A model generated the notes under the pieces. It was not told where the DNA came from. It did no database searches and was given only the letters and a program-made list of their open reading frames with translations. A stretch of DNA of 64,000 nt from Ignelater luminosus (Eukaryota > Arthropoda > Insecta > Coleoptera > Elateridae), in assembly GCA_011009095.1 (NCBI GenBank), contig VTPC01090608.1, positions 223,730 through 287,729 on the forward strand, written 5' to 3'. A program made the position numbers and the translations under genes. Positions 48,770-60,005 of this stretch are shown one piece after another; within the stretch, counting starts at the first letter, position 1, and every line of letters starts with the position of its first letter.

Positions 48770-51700
48770 AATCGTGATTCTCTAAGCTTTTGGCATACGA
48801 TACGGGTCACTTCTACACTCGACGAGCTAATTACCCACCCTGGTTCAATTATATGAGTAGGTAATAGAACCTTGGAGCATGTAAATAGGTGGTGGTGGTA
48901 GACAAAGATCCAACAATAAAAATCCTAATACTCTATCGTGCGTTATGAAATGAGAAACGATGGTGTTTGCTCCATTTTCTTTTTCCTTATTTTTGAAGAG
49001 GCTTTCTAAACTAACTGGCAACAAGTTGAGCTTGTGATATCGTTTAAATCCAGAAATAGAAATAAGACCAATATGTCCTTAATATAGCAGCCTATTTATC
49101 CAACGAGTTTTAAATTCTGATCCGTACAGGTCTTCGCAATTCTTGCATCCTAGTTTTGTTATTCTTGACTTTCTATAGTTCAGGGTTAGTTTAAACAAAC
49201 TAAATACAAAATACTACTGAATAAATCCTCAAAAGTTAAAAAACAATGAGACTTTTATTCAGTCATCTATAAATTGATAGAGAATCTGTGGTGTATATAC
49301 AGAAGGAAATAAAATTCTGTTAACTATCTATCTCAAACAACAGAAGCTTTCGTACAAGACTGAAAGACTTTCTGTCGTTCCAGGCTTGTAAAAAGGGCGG
49401 CACGCAGTGTCGTGCGTAAAGGAGGATTTTTAGCCATGCCTTACAGTAATTTAGTTTAAAAAAGTTTTTACTTAGAGAAATTATATTAAATCTGGTGTTT
49501 AGCAGGATTGATATAGAAACAAAAATACTCAAGATTCATAATTGTTTGTTCTAGTAGGTACATCATGATTTGTCCACCCATCTCCGCTCGTGTACGATCC
49601 TGACATGAAATTTTCTAATTCTAAATCCTCTATCGAAAAAGCAATTTCTTTTTCTTTTAAAGCCGTACTTACCTACTTGCTTTGTATTACTACATGGTTA
49701 TCTACATTTTAAATTAACTCGTATATATTATCGGTTCTCAAGCTCAAAGAGAGAATTGCGTTAGGATCTTCTAAACGTTTACTCTTTATTTTTATAAATT
49801 TTATAGGTTTGCGATTGACCTTGTACATTTTTTAAAAATCATGTGTCATATGGCTGCGTAAATAATTAACACGAATGTCTTAATTAATGAGAAATTTAAG
49901 CTTCAATTATTGCAATGTATCTCAATTTTAGTCATTCACGCTTTAATGAAAATATGCCAAAATATGTTTATTCACTGTTTGTCATGTTAGCTCGACTTAT
50001 TTAATTCCGTTTTAGAATAATTCCTACTCTACTGTTAGAAATTACTTGTAAATTGGAGGAAGTGAAAATAATAATTTAGATGGGAAATTTGGGAAATGGA
50101 CATCAAACATTTTATGATGTTGGAAGACTCCCATAAAACAAAAACGAAACAACTTGGCAATATTTGAAAATTCTTTTCAAGTTCCGTTATTGTTATAGTT
50201 CTATAAGCACTTAAGCTACCTGGGGACATACAACTACTCCCTATCGACAGATTTTGGCATCCAAATCTTCCGTAACCCAAATACGACACTTATAGCGGAC
50301 CTCCTACTGAATTAAATGGTTGTTCAGTAAGGTTATATGATATCTTGGCGATATCCTAAGCTTTTTACGACTCCTTACCCTCTTTTAAGAAGCTACGTTT
50401 TTATCTGATTCGTATCTTTTTCGCGATTTCGATTTTCGAAACTTATAGCCAAGAATTCCAGATTAATTTCTTTCTAAACTTGAAATAACCTCTTAAGAAG
50501 TGCCCGCGAAACGGAAAGAGAGCCGAGGAACGAACCTTTAAAGGCAATGTGCGAACTTTTCCCAATATAGGTAACGATCCTCGGGTGCTCCCCAAAACAA
50601 TTTTGTGATGCCTTAGAAAAATAAAATCGGCAATAGATTGCAAACTTTTAACGTCGGTTTAGTTGCTTTTGTTGACATGAAGTGCTGCCAAAATATTGTT
50701 CACGCACTTTTCAAATATAAATTTTCACTTTGCTAAAAAGATTAGCTTGAAGTTGGCTCTGAAAATAGAAAACATTTATTGCTTAACGACGCGCCGTACT
50801 TGTTGCTCAACAAATATGAAATCTTCTACGTATACTTAAATAAACATTAATACAGGGTGTTCTTAAAGGGTGTATTATATCATCTAAAAGATAAAATCTG
50901 TTTTAAATAAGTCACCTACAAAACTTCTATGAAAATTAATAATTCCGTCAACTAGTTTTGTTGTTCGTGATTCAGGATATTATATTATAAGTGTACATAA
51001 CTTTTTTGTATTAAATCGAGAGAATTAGCAGTTTTGTTTTTCCACTACACAATAACGAAATCTTATAAGAATAATCAATTCCGTTAGAAATACCGAACAT
51101 ATTTTACAAGCGAACTACCCTGTAGATAATGCAGTAGGTAGAATTGATTAAATGTATGTGGTATGTTTCAAGTTAACGCGCTTTTGATTTTATTAAAAAA
51201 TTCATAATAATATTGTTGAAATGATTGATATCAGTTTTATTTATTATTCTTTTTGTTGTAATTGTATATAGTTACAATCAAAATAATAATATATTTCTTT
51301 TTAATGGCCGTCGTAATGCAGAAGAGTCACGCAAAACGTTTCTAACCTCACAATTACAACATTAAATATGTGTTCTTTTATCTTAACCTTGCAATTATAA
51401 TCGTTCTTGTTGTTTTATTTTGTCAACGCAGATTTTCGTATTTTTATTAATTTTAAGCTTGAAATTTATATTTTCAGAAAACTTCGTCCGATATAAACGT
51501 AGGTTTCTTATTGTTGTCTTTTTCAGTTTAACCGTATTAAGTATGAATAATTAATGAATTAAAACTTAACGAAAATAAATACTCCCAGGCAAAATTTCAA
51601 CACCGATTTTAAAAAGCCCAACGAGAATATTTTAAAATTCTTTCCTGTTTTACTTCCTGTTGAGTTTTTTAAACTTTTTATTATGATTTGTTTATTTAAG

Positions 51701-51850
51701 CCATGCGATTCTAAAAATACTGATTAAAATCAAGAAAATCTTTAAGCAAGCAGATATCGTTGAAAGTTGCTCTTGTTAAAAGGAGCAATACTACTTGTAA
51801 ATGTTAAACAAGAATTTTAGATGAATTTGCTTCTTTCGAGTGTTATTCTC
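48770..51850. other. AT-rich stretch without recognisable gene
   Basis: Short frames only. A TACAGGGTGTTCTTAAAGGG tip at 50852 suggests the edge of a small DNA-type repeat. Confidence 0.5.
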
Positions 51851-51861
51851 ATCCGTTGATC

Positions 51862-53025
51862 TATAGTAGGGTAGTCTCAGAAGTACCCGACCTAACAAAG
51901 AAAACACAAAAGATTTGGACAAAATATCTTTATTTCTCTACATAGTCTCCTTTTAGCTTGATACACTTTTCTTAGCGATGTTTGATATCCGGTTTATAGT
52001 GCGAAACGTCGAGCTCTCCAAAATAGCCATCAACCACAGACTCTACCTCTTCATTGTTGGCAAATCTTTTACCACCGAGCTATTTTTTCAAGTTTGGAAA
52101 CAGAGAAAAATCCGAGGGGCTAAATCTGGCCAATAGGGTGTATGAGGAAGCAATTCGAATTTTAACTCATCGATTTTGGCCATCACAATGATGGATGTGT
52201 GAACAGGTGCATTGTCTTGACGAAACAAAACCTTGTTTTTTCGCTAAATGCGGCTGCTTTTTCTTGATTTTATCATGCAAACGCTGCAATAAGTTCGCAT
52301 AATACTCGCCGTTGATTGTTTTTCTTTTCTGAAGATAATCAATGAGAATTATCCCATGTGCATCCCAAAAAACTGACGCTGTGACTTTTCCTGCAGATGG
52401 AACTGTATTTGCCTTCTTTGGAACCGATTCTCCCCTTTCAGTCCTATGTTTTGACTGTTCCTTCGTCTCAAGTGTGAATTAATGGATCCATGTTTCATCC
52501 ATGGTTATGAATCGACGCAAAAACTCGGCTGTTTTTGTTCCATCGTGAGTAATCGCGGCACCCATCTTATGCACAGCTTTCTCATATCCAAATTCTCAGT
52601 CAACATGCGATATACAGCACTTTTGGAAATGCTTATTATGTCTGCTAGCTCGCGCACTTTCAGTTGACGGTTATCCAATACCATTTTGTGGATTTTTTCA
52701 CCATTTCTGGCGTAGTCACCTCATTTGGTCGACCACTGCGATGTTCGTCTTGACAACTTGTACGGCCTCATTTAAACTCTGCCATCCAATATTTTACTGT
52801 TGTAAACGAACGAGCAGACTCCCCCAGAGTAGAATCTAGCTCCACTTTGATATTGGACTGAGGCCTTTGAAATGAAAGTATTGTATCACGTAACGATAAC
52901 CAATTTTTCCCGTTTACAAATTTACTGAGAGCGTTCACTATTGAAGGTTGCCAAACAAATACTAAACAACGTAACGTCGTCTAACTTCAAATTTAAGGTT
53001 TAGAAGATTGGTACTTTCTAATATA
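51862..53025 (-). mobile_element. mariner element (irritans-like), internally deleted
   Basis: The left tip contains GTAGTCTCAGAAGTACCC next to TA and the right tip GGTACTTTCTAATATA, i.e. partial inverted copies around the block GAAGTACC. The interior is a minus-strand mariner transposase relic. Overall length is about 1.16 kb, slightly less than the usual 1.3 kb of mariners because of an internal deletion. Confidence 0.8.
51930..52920 (-). pseudogene. mariner transposase relic
   Basis: Minus-strand blocks in order: a helix-turn-helix region with GRPNEVTTPEMV-like sequence (about 52735-52695) and LKVRELADIISISKSAVYRM (about 52668-52610); then a shift; then MDETWIH (about 52490), the first catalytic Asp block, followed by ETKEQSKH (about 52465). 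SVFWDAHGIILIDYLQK (about 52375-52330) comes next, and LFPNLKKxLGGKRFANNEEV (about 52105-52045) near the end. The expected segment between the WVPRLLT-like block and FLRRF is missing, and the HDNAPxH block is replaced by shifted sequence, so the second catalytic Asp is lost. It is non-functional. Confidence 0.82.
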
Positions 53026-53029
53026 GTCA

Positions 53030-53490
53030 TTCTTTTCAAACAACATCCGCCATCTATACGTCAGATTGGGTACCTCTGGGATTACCCTATGTTAAACCAA
53101 TTTCAGCATAATTTTGCTGTAAATTACAGAACGTGGGTAGAATTATCTGAAACGATACTTGAGGAAATGATGAGAGAACACCACGAGAATTGAGTATTGA
53201 TATTGGGCTTGCTGTCAGAAAAGATCGTCGAAACTTTTAGATCCTATTAGTCTTAATTTCGATAAAATTCAAAAACTTTGATTAGCCCGAGAAACACAAA
53301 TATTGTAAAATCAATAGTTGTTTCCGTTAGAATCCAAATTTGGGCACAGGCCGCAGACTGACCTGCATTAGAAACCAGCTCCATGTAAGCTTGTACTTTT
53401 CTCTGATTTAATTTGAGTTTACAATTTGCAAAGTGTAACCGCCAACCTTACATTTCCGCGGTCTTGAGGTGGTTAGATGAAAAATAGATC
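53030..53490. other. No recognisable gene
   Basis: Sequence between the mariner and the presumed 5' side of the RTE copy. Nothing was recognised. Confidence 0.4.
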
Positions 53491-53499
53491 GTTTTATAC

Positions 53500-54248
53500 A
53501 AGCTAATGACTGCGTACCAACAGGCAAATTTCGACGGCGTCTTATCCAGAATGGACGACCGTCAACAGCGTCTGAACCCAAAATGGGCGGCTGAAGAACA
53601 ACTCGTCAACAGTTCTGGCCAGCGTGGCGTTTTAAGGCCAACAACCCCCAATTTCAAATATGAAAGTGTCAAATTTTAATTTCGTAATCTAGGCGGGTAG
53701 CGCCAGAGTCCCGCACTTCGACAGAAGTTTGCTCTATGGAGTCTGAGAGGAGCAAATATTTGATGAAGCTTGTTAATTTAAAGAACGAACAAAGAAGACA
53801 AAACCCTAACTTTATATACAGGGACTTCCAATATAAGAATATTAAGAACTACGGACCGGATATATGAATTAGAAGAAGAATTAAAACAAATTAAGTGGGA
53901 CATGATTGGCCTACCAGAAACCACAGGGGAGATAAAAAAAGCAAAGAAATTTGAATCAGGAAACATGCTGTACCACACAGGTTGCGAAGAAAACGGTATA
54001 GGAGAAGTTAGATTCATTTTCAATAGAAAATTGGTAGACAAAATAAAAATATATAAACAACTGTCTAACAGGGTCGCCTACATAGCGTTAGAAATCAATA
54101 AAACAATACAACTACAGATAATACAAGTCTATGCTCCGACGCAACCTTATGAAGATGAAGAAGTAGAAAATTTCTGAGAGCAAATATCAACAGCAGTAGA
54201 AGAATATAAGACACAATACAGAATCATTATAGCAGATTTAAACGTTAA
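53500..54248 (+). mobile_element. RTE-type LINE, 5' part with endonuclease (interrupted copy)
   Basis: From about 53500 a less AT-rich leader (with PKWAAEEQL-like codons) leads into the APE endonuclease at about 53820: ELEEELKQIKWDMIGLPET (about 53860-53920), RVAYIALEI (about 54070), IQVYAPTQPYEDEEVENF (about 54120-54176) and IIIADLN (about 54225-54243). The domain breaks off exactly at the left inverted repeat of the 5.77-kb insertion and resumes at 60022. A frameshift near 53830 and a stop after EVENF are seen. Confidence 0.85.
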
Positions 54249-54264
54249 GGGTTGTATTTAGTAG
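54249..54264 (+). repeat. Terminal inverted repeat, left
   Basis: GGGTTGTATTTAGTAG; pairs with 60006-60021 with a single mismatch. Confidence 0.82.
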
Positions 54265-55439
54265 GGCGAGAAAAATATTTCCATTTTTGCGGCAACGCCT
54301 AAGAATAGATAACCAATTAAGCAGCAAACGCCGAAGGATACGAGAAGAGCAGGTAGAACTGAAATATAATTGAACAAAAGCAGTTGTAAATTAGGAGATT
54401 TGTGAGGACTTTAAACTCTTTCGGTTTTATTCTAATATTGTGCTGGTTTCCCTTTTGCACTAGTCCTTGATTTGAAAGTTCCAGTTATAATATTTTTAAA
54501 GTTTCTTGGAAAAAGAAACTTTTAAAATAAGCTGGTTCTCTTTGAGATTCCCAGACAAGCAATAGTAGTATAGTAATAGGCATAATCGAATGACGATTAT
54601 AGGATCATTCAACTATGTGTTTATCTGAAGATATTTAAAGATTATTCGGACAATTTGTATTATTAATAATAGTTTGTTGCCGTTCAAGTAAATTTATCCG
54701 AATTAAAAATTATTCAATTTCAACTTAGAATCATTCGGATGACGCATATCAGGTGTTAACCCTAGCTGATATACTAATGAGTAACTGTAAAATTGATTTT
54801 AAACGAACTTTTTCAAATAACTGTATGCGTTTAAAATTTGATTAGTAAAGATATCATAAACCACAATCCACAACGTTGAGTTAAATTCAGTTTTACGCGT
54901 TTTGCTAATATTTGGTTGTTTCTTTAACAACGTAAAAAATTATATTAAATACTAAGCGTTCCTTGTTATTCTTATAATTTCATTGCAAACGCCAATAAAT
55001 ATAGTGTATATAAGAACATACATCAAAAGCATAAAGATCAAGAATACTTCGAAATTGAAGTATTGTATTGATCTAAAAGACAATATTCTGTACATATTCA
55101 GTAACAACTTAAAAAGTGCAATTTTCCTAGATGCTCCAAATGTAACATATCTCCAGCACTAAGCTAAATTATATTTGATGATTCAGGTATAAAGTAAATG
55201 ACGATACGAAAGAATAGTATTGCAAATGAAAAGGAAATATTCAAAACTATTGCAGTTTAACCATTCAACATCAATTTAAAAATCTCAATCAATCAATCAT
55301 TTGACTATGCTCATCGCCCTATTTACAAGTAGGGTTACAATTCTGTTATTACTTTCTTTATAATGAACAAAGATTGGCCTGTAGCATTACAATCAGGCTA
55401 TCAATTTTATATTTATTACTTAGTAGCAAATAATGATCA

Positions 55440-55625
55440 CATGTGGAGGAGTGTGATAATGGAGGCATATCTCCTGAATTGGATGCTGAAACAAGTTATA
55501 ATGAATTCATAAGCAAATATGTGCACAAGAGCATAGTTTTGAAGATATATCTCCTGATTTGGAAGTCGAAACAAATGACGATGAATCCCTAAGAGGAATA
55601 GTGGAAAGGCCTTTAAATTTCTCTC
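55440..55625 (+). pseudogene. Acidic tandem-duplicated coding relic upstream of PIN-like block
   Basis: Two units about 84 bp apart encode related acidic peptides: GGISPELDAETSYNEF (about 55463) and EDISPDLEVETNDDES (about 55547), in frames offset by a shift. The second runs on to LNFSLQDTANIFF. I do not recognise the peptide. Position and orientation suggest it is the N-terminal part, or a separate ORF, of the same element that carries the nuclease relics downstream. Confidence 0.4.
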
Positions 55626-55822
55626 TTCAAGATACTGCAAATATATTTTTTATACTTTTTCCAATTTTTCGATAACATCTTTTTACCAATGCATTACAGA
55701 GGAAAAAGTCTTCAGTAAAAGTTGTAGAGCATTACATTTGCTACAACATGAGTAGGTAGATAGTTACAATGATAGTTAATAGGTAAATAGTTAAGGAGAC
55801 GTTCATACAAGGTAATCTCGCT

Positions 55823-56294
55823 GTGAAGCAGGCAACAGAAGACGCTGATGTACTTATTGTAATATCCGTTATGTTCATCGCTGCAGAATATGATTCTGTG
55901 AAAATCATCTGGGAGAACATTGATTTGTTAGTTCTTTTGACAAGTTTGGCTCAACATCTTCCCATTTATTTCCGAAAACCTGGAAGAGGTAATACTTCTG
56001 AAATATTGTTCTGAGAATCTTCTTGGTCTTCACGCCTTGAGTAGGCGTGACACCACGTCTTCTCTGTTCGGTTCTGGAAAAACCAAATTCCGCACTCGGT
56101 TCCAGAATAAGCCAACATTGCATGAACTTGCAACTACTTTCAGGGATCCCGATGCCAGTGTTTTAACCATCGCTGAGGCAGGGGAACGTATACTTCTTCA
56201 TCTTTATGGTGGTGACAAGGCAACAACATTAGACACTTTGCGCTATCAGCTTTTTTCAAGCAAGATGCTGCTATACTCTGTCTCGTTTCTATAA
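55823..56294 (+). pseudogene. PIN/XPG-nuclease-like repeated arthropod protein, relic
   Basis: Plus-strand frames with one shift near 56010 give EDADVLIVISVMFIAAEYDS (55832-55890), IDLLVLLTSLAQHLPIYF (about 55920-55970) and KPGRGNTSEI, then LHALSRRDTTSSLFGSGKTK (about 56032-56090) and FRDPDASVLTIAEAGERILL (56141-56200), LYGG and LDTLRYQLF. These match, in order, a multicopy family of uncharacterised proteins I associate with arthropod and cnidarian genomes. In that family the blocks read VGEDTDLLVLLTAL, YFLKPGKGK, SGCDTTSAFFGKGK and AGExFLLxLYGG, with acidic residues laid out as in PIN-like/5'-nuclease folds. Several acidic residues are changed here (GED to WEN; GCD to RRD). It is a relic inside the 5.77-kb element; I do not know its job. 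Confidence 0.6.
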
Positions 56295-56775
56295 TTCCTG
56301 CTAAATTTTTGTCGTGTCGGTAACAATACCTTATTGTGCTACTCCCATTAGATTATTGTTGTTCTTTGGTTTGCTGTTAACTAATTAATCATATATGTAT
56401 TTAACTAATACGTCTAATCTAAATCTAACTTTGAAAACGCTTGAAATTTGAAATGGATTGAAATTATAGAAATGAGACAGGGTATATGTGCCATGTCTTC
56501 CGCACGTATCACCAAGTAAAGACATGGATGTGCGAAATGAAAAACCATTTGGTCTGGAAATGGAGAAGGGACAGTCAGATTTCGACTGGCGATGTCGTTT
56601 GGCTTTGATATTTTATTTCATAAAACTAAAAGGTCATACTTTATGTTGTTAATTATAGAGAATAGTGCATAATGTGCCAATTATTTTTGTTCAAAAGAGG
56701 CGGATTGCTACGTGTCTAAGACACTGCTCAAAATGTGCCGAACGTGAAAAAATGGTGTACTTTTATAAATGGTAA

Positions 56776-57060
56776 GATGAAACTAAATATGAAACATAAC
56801 TATTACTTCTAGATTAATGGTCAGTTACATATTGTTCAGAGAAAATATTGTTTATTTGTTTTTTGGACCCCTAAAGGTGTTAGTATTCAAAAGATTTTTA
56901 AAGACAGGAAATTTTGGGAAGAGAAAGTGATTGACAGATGTATCAATTTTTACATGAATCGTAATCTTCTTGAATTGGTTGATTCCAGAATAGAGAAGCA
57001 GTTACCTGTCAGAAACGATAGAGTCAAAGAATTTACTATGGCACTGACGGTTTACGTCGT
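56776..57060 (+). pseudogene. YqaJ-type (lambda-exonuclease-like) nuclease relic
   Basis: One plus-strand frame reads NYYF, a stop, INGQLHIVQRKYCLFVFWTP (56815-56870), KGVSIQKIFKDRKFWEEKV (56872-56928), then CINFYMNRNLLELVDSRIEK (56942-57000) and LPVRND. This is the C-terminal half of the YqaJ family, whose members have Y-x-Q-x-Q-G-Q-L, C-D/Y-F-V-V-W-T-P-K-G, D-x-x-F-W and L-L-P-E-x-V-D-S-R blocks. The Q-x-Q-G-Q helix is partly kept (xINGQL). The upstream catalytic Asp/Glu residues were not found. It ends in a GTCT-rich repeat at 57120. YqaJ proteins are known from phages, large DNA viruses and some eukaryotic transposons. Here it lies 480 bp after the PIN-like relic, same strand. Confidence 0.68.
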
Positions 57061-57147
57061 GTACACGCAAACAACTAAGACAATGTTCAACGAACTTCAA
57101 AAGGAGTCGTTCCTGAATTTGCGAAGTCTGTCTGTCTGCTTGTCTGT

Positions 57148-57330
57148 CGGTCTGTCTGTCCGCATTTTTTTTTAATTCTGAAATTCTGACTTCAGATCTG
57201 GATTCTACATCAACAACTTAAGACAACGTGGTGTCTTCGTTTTTTGATATCTCCTTGGAAACATAGTCAAAATGGCCGCCGAAATTTGAAAAAAGTAACA
57301 AAACGAAGTTGGTCGTGGTTATGATTTGCA
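57148..57330 (+). repeat. Dispersed GTCT-linked repeat, copy 2
   Basis: Follows a GTCTGTCTGT tract (57125-57162) and matches 24650-24920: GACTTCAGATCTGGATTC, ACATCAACAACTTAAGACAA, TTTTTTGATATCTCCTTGGA and GCCGCCGAAATTTGAAAAA. It terminates the YqaJ relic and is presumably nested. Confidence 0.72.
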
Positions 57331-58599
57331 TTTTCAGATGTTTTTGACTGAATAGATTCACAAAACCGGTTGGATATATCACACGCAAAGATGCTTATTC
57401 TATCGTTTCCAAATTATCCTTTTACTTTACCATAACAATAAAGAGTACAACAAAAATAGATCAACATCGTAATAACAACAATTACTCAAGAATATGTTCG
57501 GTTTGTGGGTTGGGGTTGTTTCTAATGATATGAAAACTGTTTACACTTTGGCTTGATAAATCGATGATATGTAGAAAGAAAACAAAATTGTGAATTTCTT
57601 TTTGTTCTTGAGATGAACTTTTGAGGTCTTTTGGCAAAGTGTTATAAAACGAGAAAAATACATAATAATATGTGTAAGTTCTTTATTCTACAGATTTAGT
57701 TGATGATGATAAGCAACAAACTGCAGTCTAGTATTATACTAGTGATTTACTAAAATTAGATAATTTTTGTTTTCATGCATCAATCAAATCAAATGAAATT
57801 CATCGTAATTTTAGATAAGTAAAGTAAAATAGGCTTTATCATTGCCTAGCAACCAACGGAGCGCAATTCGAGCATCTATTACGATAAATTTAATAATGCA
57901 TTTTTATTAAAATAAAAAAATTAATTCTTCGAAAACCAACCACCGATTTGATTTTTTCAAACACCACTGCATTTTGGTATTGAAGACCTTTAATCCAATC
58001 CAATTTAAAATTTTAAAGTTGGAGTAAAGGCTGGAGCTTAAAGGTAGAATTTTAATCGAAAACTTTGTACATAGTTTAGTCTCCCCTCCCGGTATAAGAA
58101 AATGTCCTTGGATTTATTCCAATATCTTTTTGGTTTTCAAAACATTCAGAATGGGAAGTTTTAAAATGATCACCCTGTATATTACTACTTTTTGAAAATA
58201 TAATTGACGGGGATGAACAATTTTTGATTAATTGTATTTTTTATTAATGATAGTTAATTTTTGTAATCAATCTCTCTATCACTTAAAATCTGGTGTCCAT
58301 GGTTCCGAAGATGTGAATTTTAAGTGTACACTATACAGTGTGTCCAAGATAAGGATGCACAGTGTGGGGATCTTGGAAACGGTAAGAGATACAGGATCGG
58401 CTAAATAGGATGAAAGTTGGCTAGGTATCGGACCTTTTGTTCGCGTTTGCAAAATTTAGATATCTTGGATAGTTTCTGAGATATTTAAAAAAATGTTGAT
58501 TTCTTGATTTTTGTTTTTAGTTTTTCTTTCATTTATTTGAAGAGATATCGGGAAACTAAAACCATTTTTCCGTTTCTACTTTTTGCGCTCTATAAAATA

Positions 58600-58655
58600 C
58601 GCTAACAACATTTATGTACAACGTTTCGGTTTCGAGTAACCATCATCAACCTCAT
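58600..58655 (-). repeat. Possible Penelope-type terminal fragment
   Basis: On the minus strand GATGGTTACTCGAAACCGAA then ACGTTGTACATAAATG has the look of a Penelope-like terminal repeat (GA-rich, CGAAACGTTG). It is short and isolated. Confidence 0.22.
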
Positions 58656-58685
58656 TTTTCTAAATGGGAGGAATAACAATTAAAA

Positions 58686-58948
58686 ATTGTTTTAAATAGC
58701 TCTTGTTGTCACGATTCTACCGATGTAAACATGATAGGGTTATTTTCGTTTTTTATGCTATAAGTTAATGCATTCAGCAGTACTCTGGCCTCTGGGGTTA
58801 CATCAAGAATCATGTGCTTAACCAAAATTTTGAAGAAGAACAGCAGTTATCACAGCTAATGACAGCAGGGTTCAACACAAAAAATCAGAATCAAAATAAT
58901 CATATTTACATCATTAGAATCGTGACAACAAGAGCTATTCAAAACAAC
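58686..58948. repeat. Inverted repeat, about 50-bp arms
   Basis: The left arm (about 58686-58737) contains ATAGCTCTTGTTGTCACGAT and the right arm (about 58897-58948) contains ATCGTGACAACAAGAGCTAT with variants, so the two can pair. The spacer of about 160 bp is the start of a 115-codon open frame. Confidence 0.7.
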
Positions 58949-59161
58949 ACCTGCTGGGTGTATTCAAGCATGCTAATCGACAACAAATGCAGTGAAGTGT
59001 GCTACTACAATGGCAATAAAATTTTGAAATTATACAATCAAAAAATTAAAGAGAGGCTTTCCAGTTTAGGTAGAAAAGGAGGGTATCAAACATCTGCGAT
59101 AGTCGATAGTCTTAATTTTATTATTGTCATTAATCATTTTTGCGTACAAGCTGCTACTTGA
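58814..59161 (+). CDS. Unidentified 115-codon open frame inside the 5.77-kb element
   Basis: Open from 58814 to a stop at 59161, with Asn/Gln-rich start (EEEQQLSQLMTAGFNTKNQN) and a later basic part (KERLSSLGRKGG). The right arm of the inverted repeat lies within it. I do not recognise it. One of the longer intact frames in the element, but it may be chance in AT-rich DNA. Confidence 0.2.
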   Translation: MLNQNFEEEQQLSQLMTAGFNTKNQNQNNHIYIIRIVTTRAIQNNTCWVYSSMLIDNKCSEVCYYNGNKILKLYNQKIKERLSSLGRKGGYQTSAIVDSLNFIIVINHFCVQAAT

Positions 59162-60005
59162 GACCTCACTTCAGAAAATTATTGTCTTTTTTTGCATTAC
59201 CAAAGGTAAGCCGTAAATATGAAAAGTACAATAGGAAAAGGTACAAAAATACATTTTCTATTATCATATAATCAATTGCTGACTAAGATTTCACACAAAT
59301 TTTGATTTTTGGACTTGGAATTACTATTAATTATTAATTAATAGCTACGATAAAGCCCTCTTCTAATTTCTGTATCATGTGCCTGCTAATAAAAATACCT
59401 ACCATGCACCTACATTAGAAAATAAATTTGTTAGCAAGTCAATTTTTAAGATTTACTATTTATTGTTGCTTACTAACGACTTCTCACTTTCAAGCTTTTG
59501 TTGAAGAAGAATAGAATTAGTTTGTATGCACAACAAAGGAAATGTACAAAGTTACTGTTGACACTTTTATGACCAGTAAAGTGCAGGTAAAAATTAACCT
59601 CCGGCAGTATTTGCAAAAGAGGTTGCCTAAGTTCTACAGATGTTTTCTATAATTCAATTATTTTCTATAATTCAATTTTGTGTTGCATGCGAATTGTGGT
59701 CTACACATAAACGATAACGACATTCTGATTTGATGTAACTGACGCTCAAACAAGGCAAAATGTGGCAGTGCATTCCTTTTTTTCAGTTTCTAACCAATAG
59801 TGAAGTTAATCACTTGCCAATTTACATTCATTAATGCTAATAACTTTGATTAGAAAATGAATTTCTAATTTTTCGATGCATAGACATAAAACTATTGATG
59901 AGTTAAATAACTACAGGTATTGATATCACTTTAAAAGTGAAAGACAAAGTTTGTATTTGCTTGCAAAATTTGAGGAAATTTCAGTCTGCAGCGTTCTCTC
60001 TGAAA

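Noticed and set aside
48690-48900. A true tRNA gene
   Set aside because: A- and B-box-like motifs are present but no cloverleaf or anticodon stem could be drawn, so only a SINE-like trace is reported.
57125-57175. Ser/Val/Cys-rich peptide end at the YqaJ relic
   Set aside because: It is translation of a GTCT repeat tract, not protein sequence of the nuclease.
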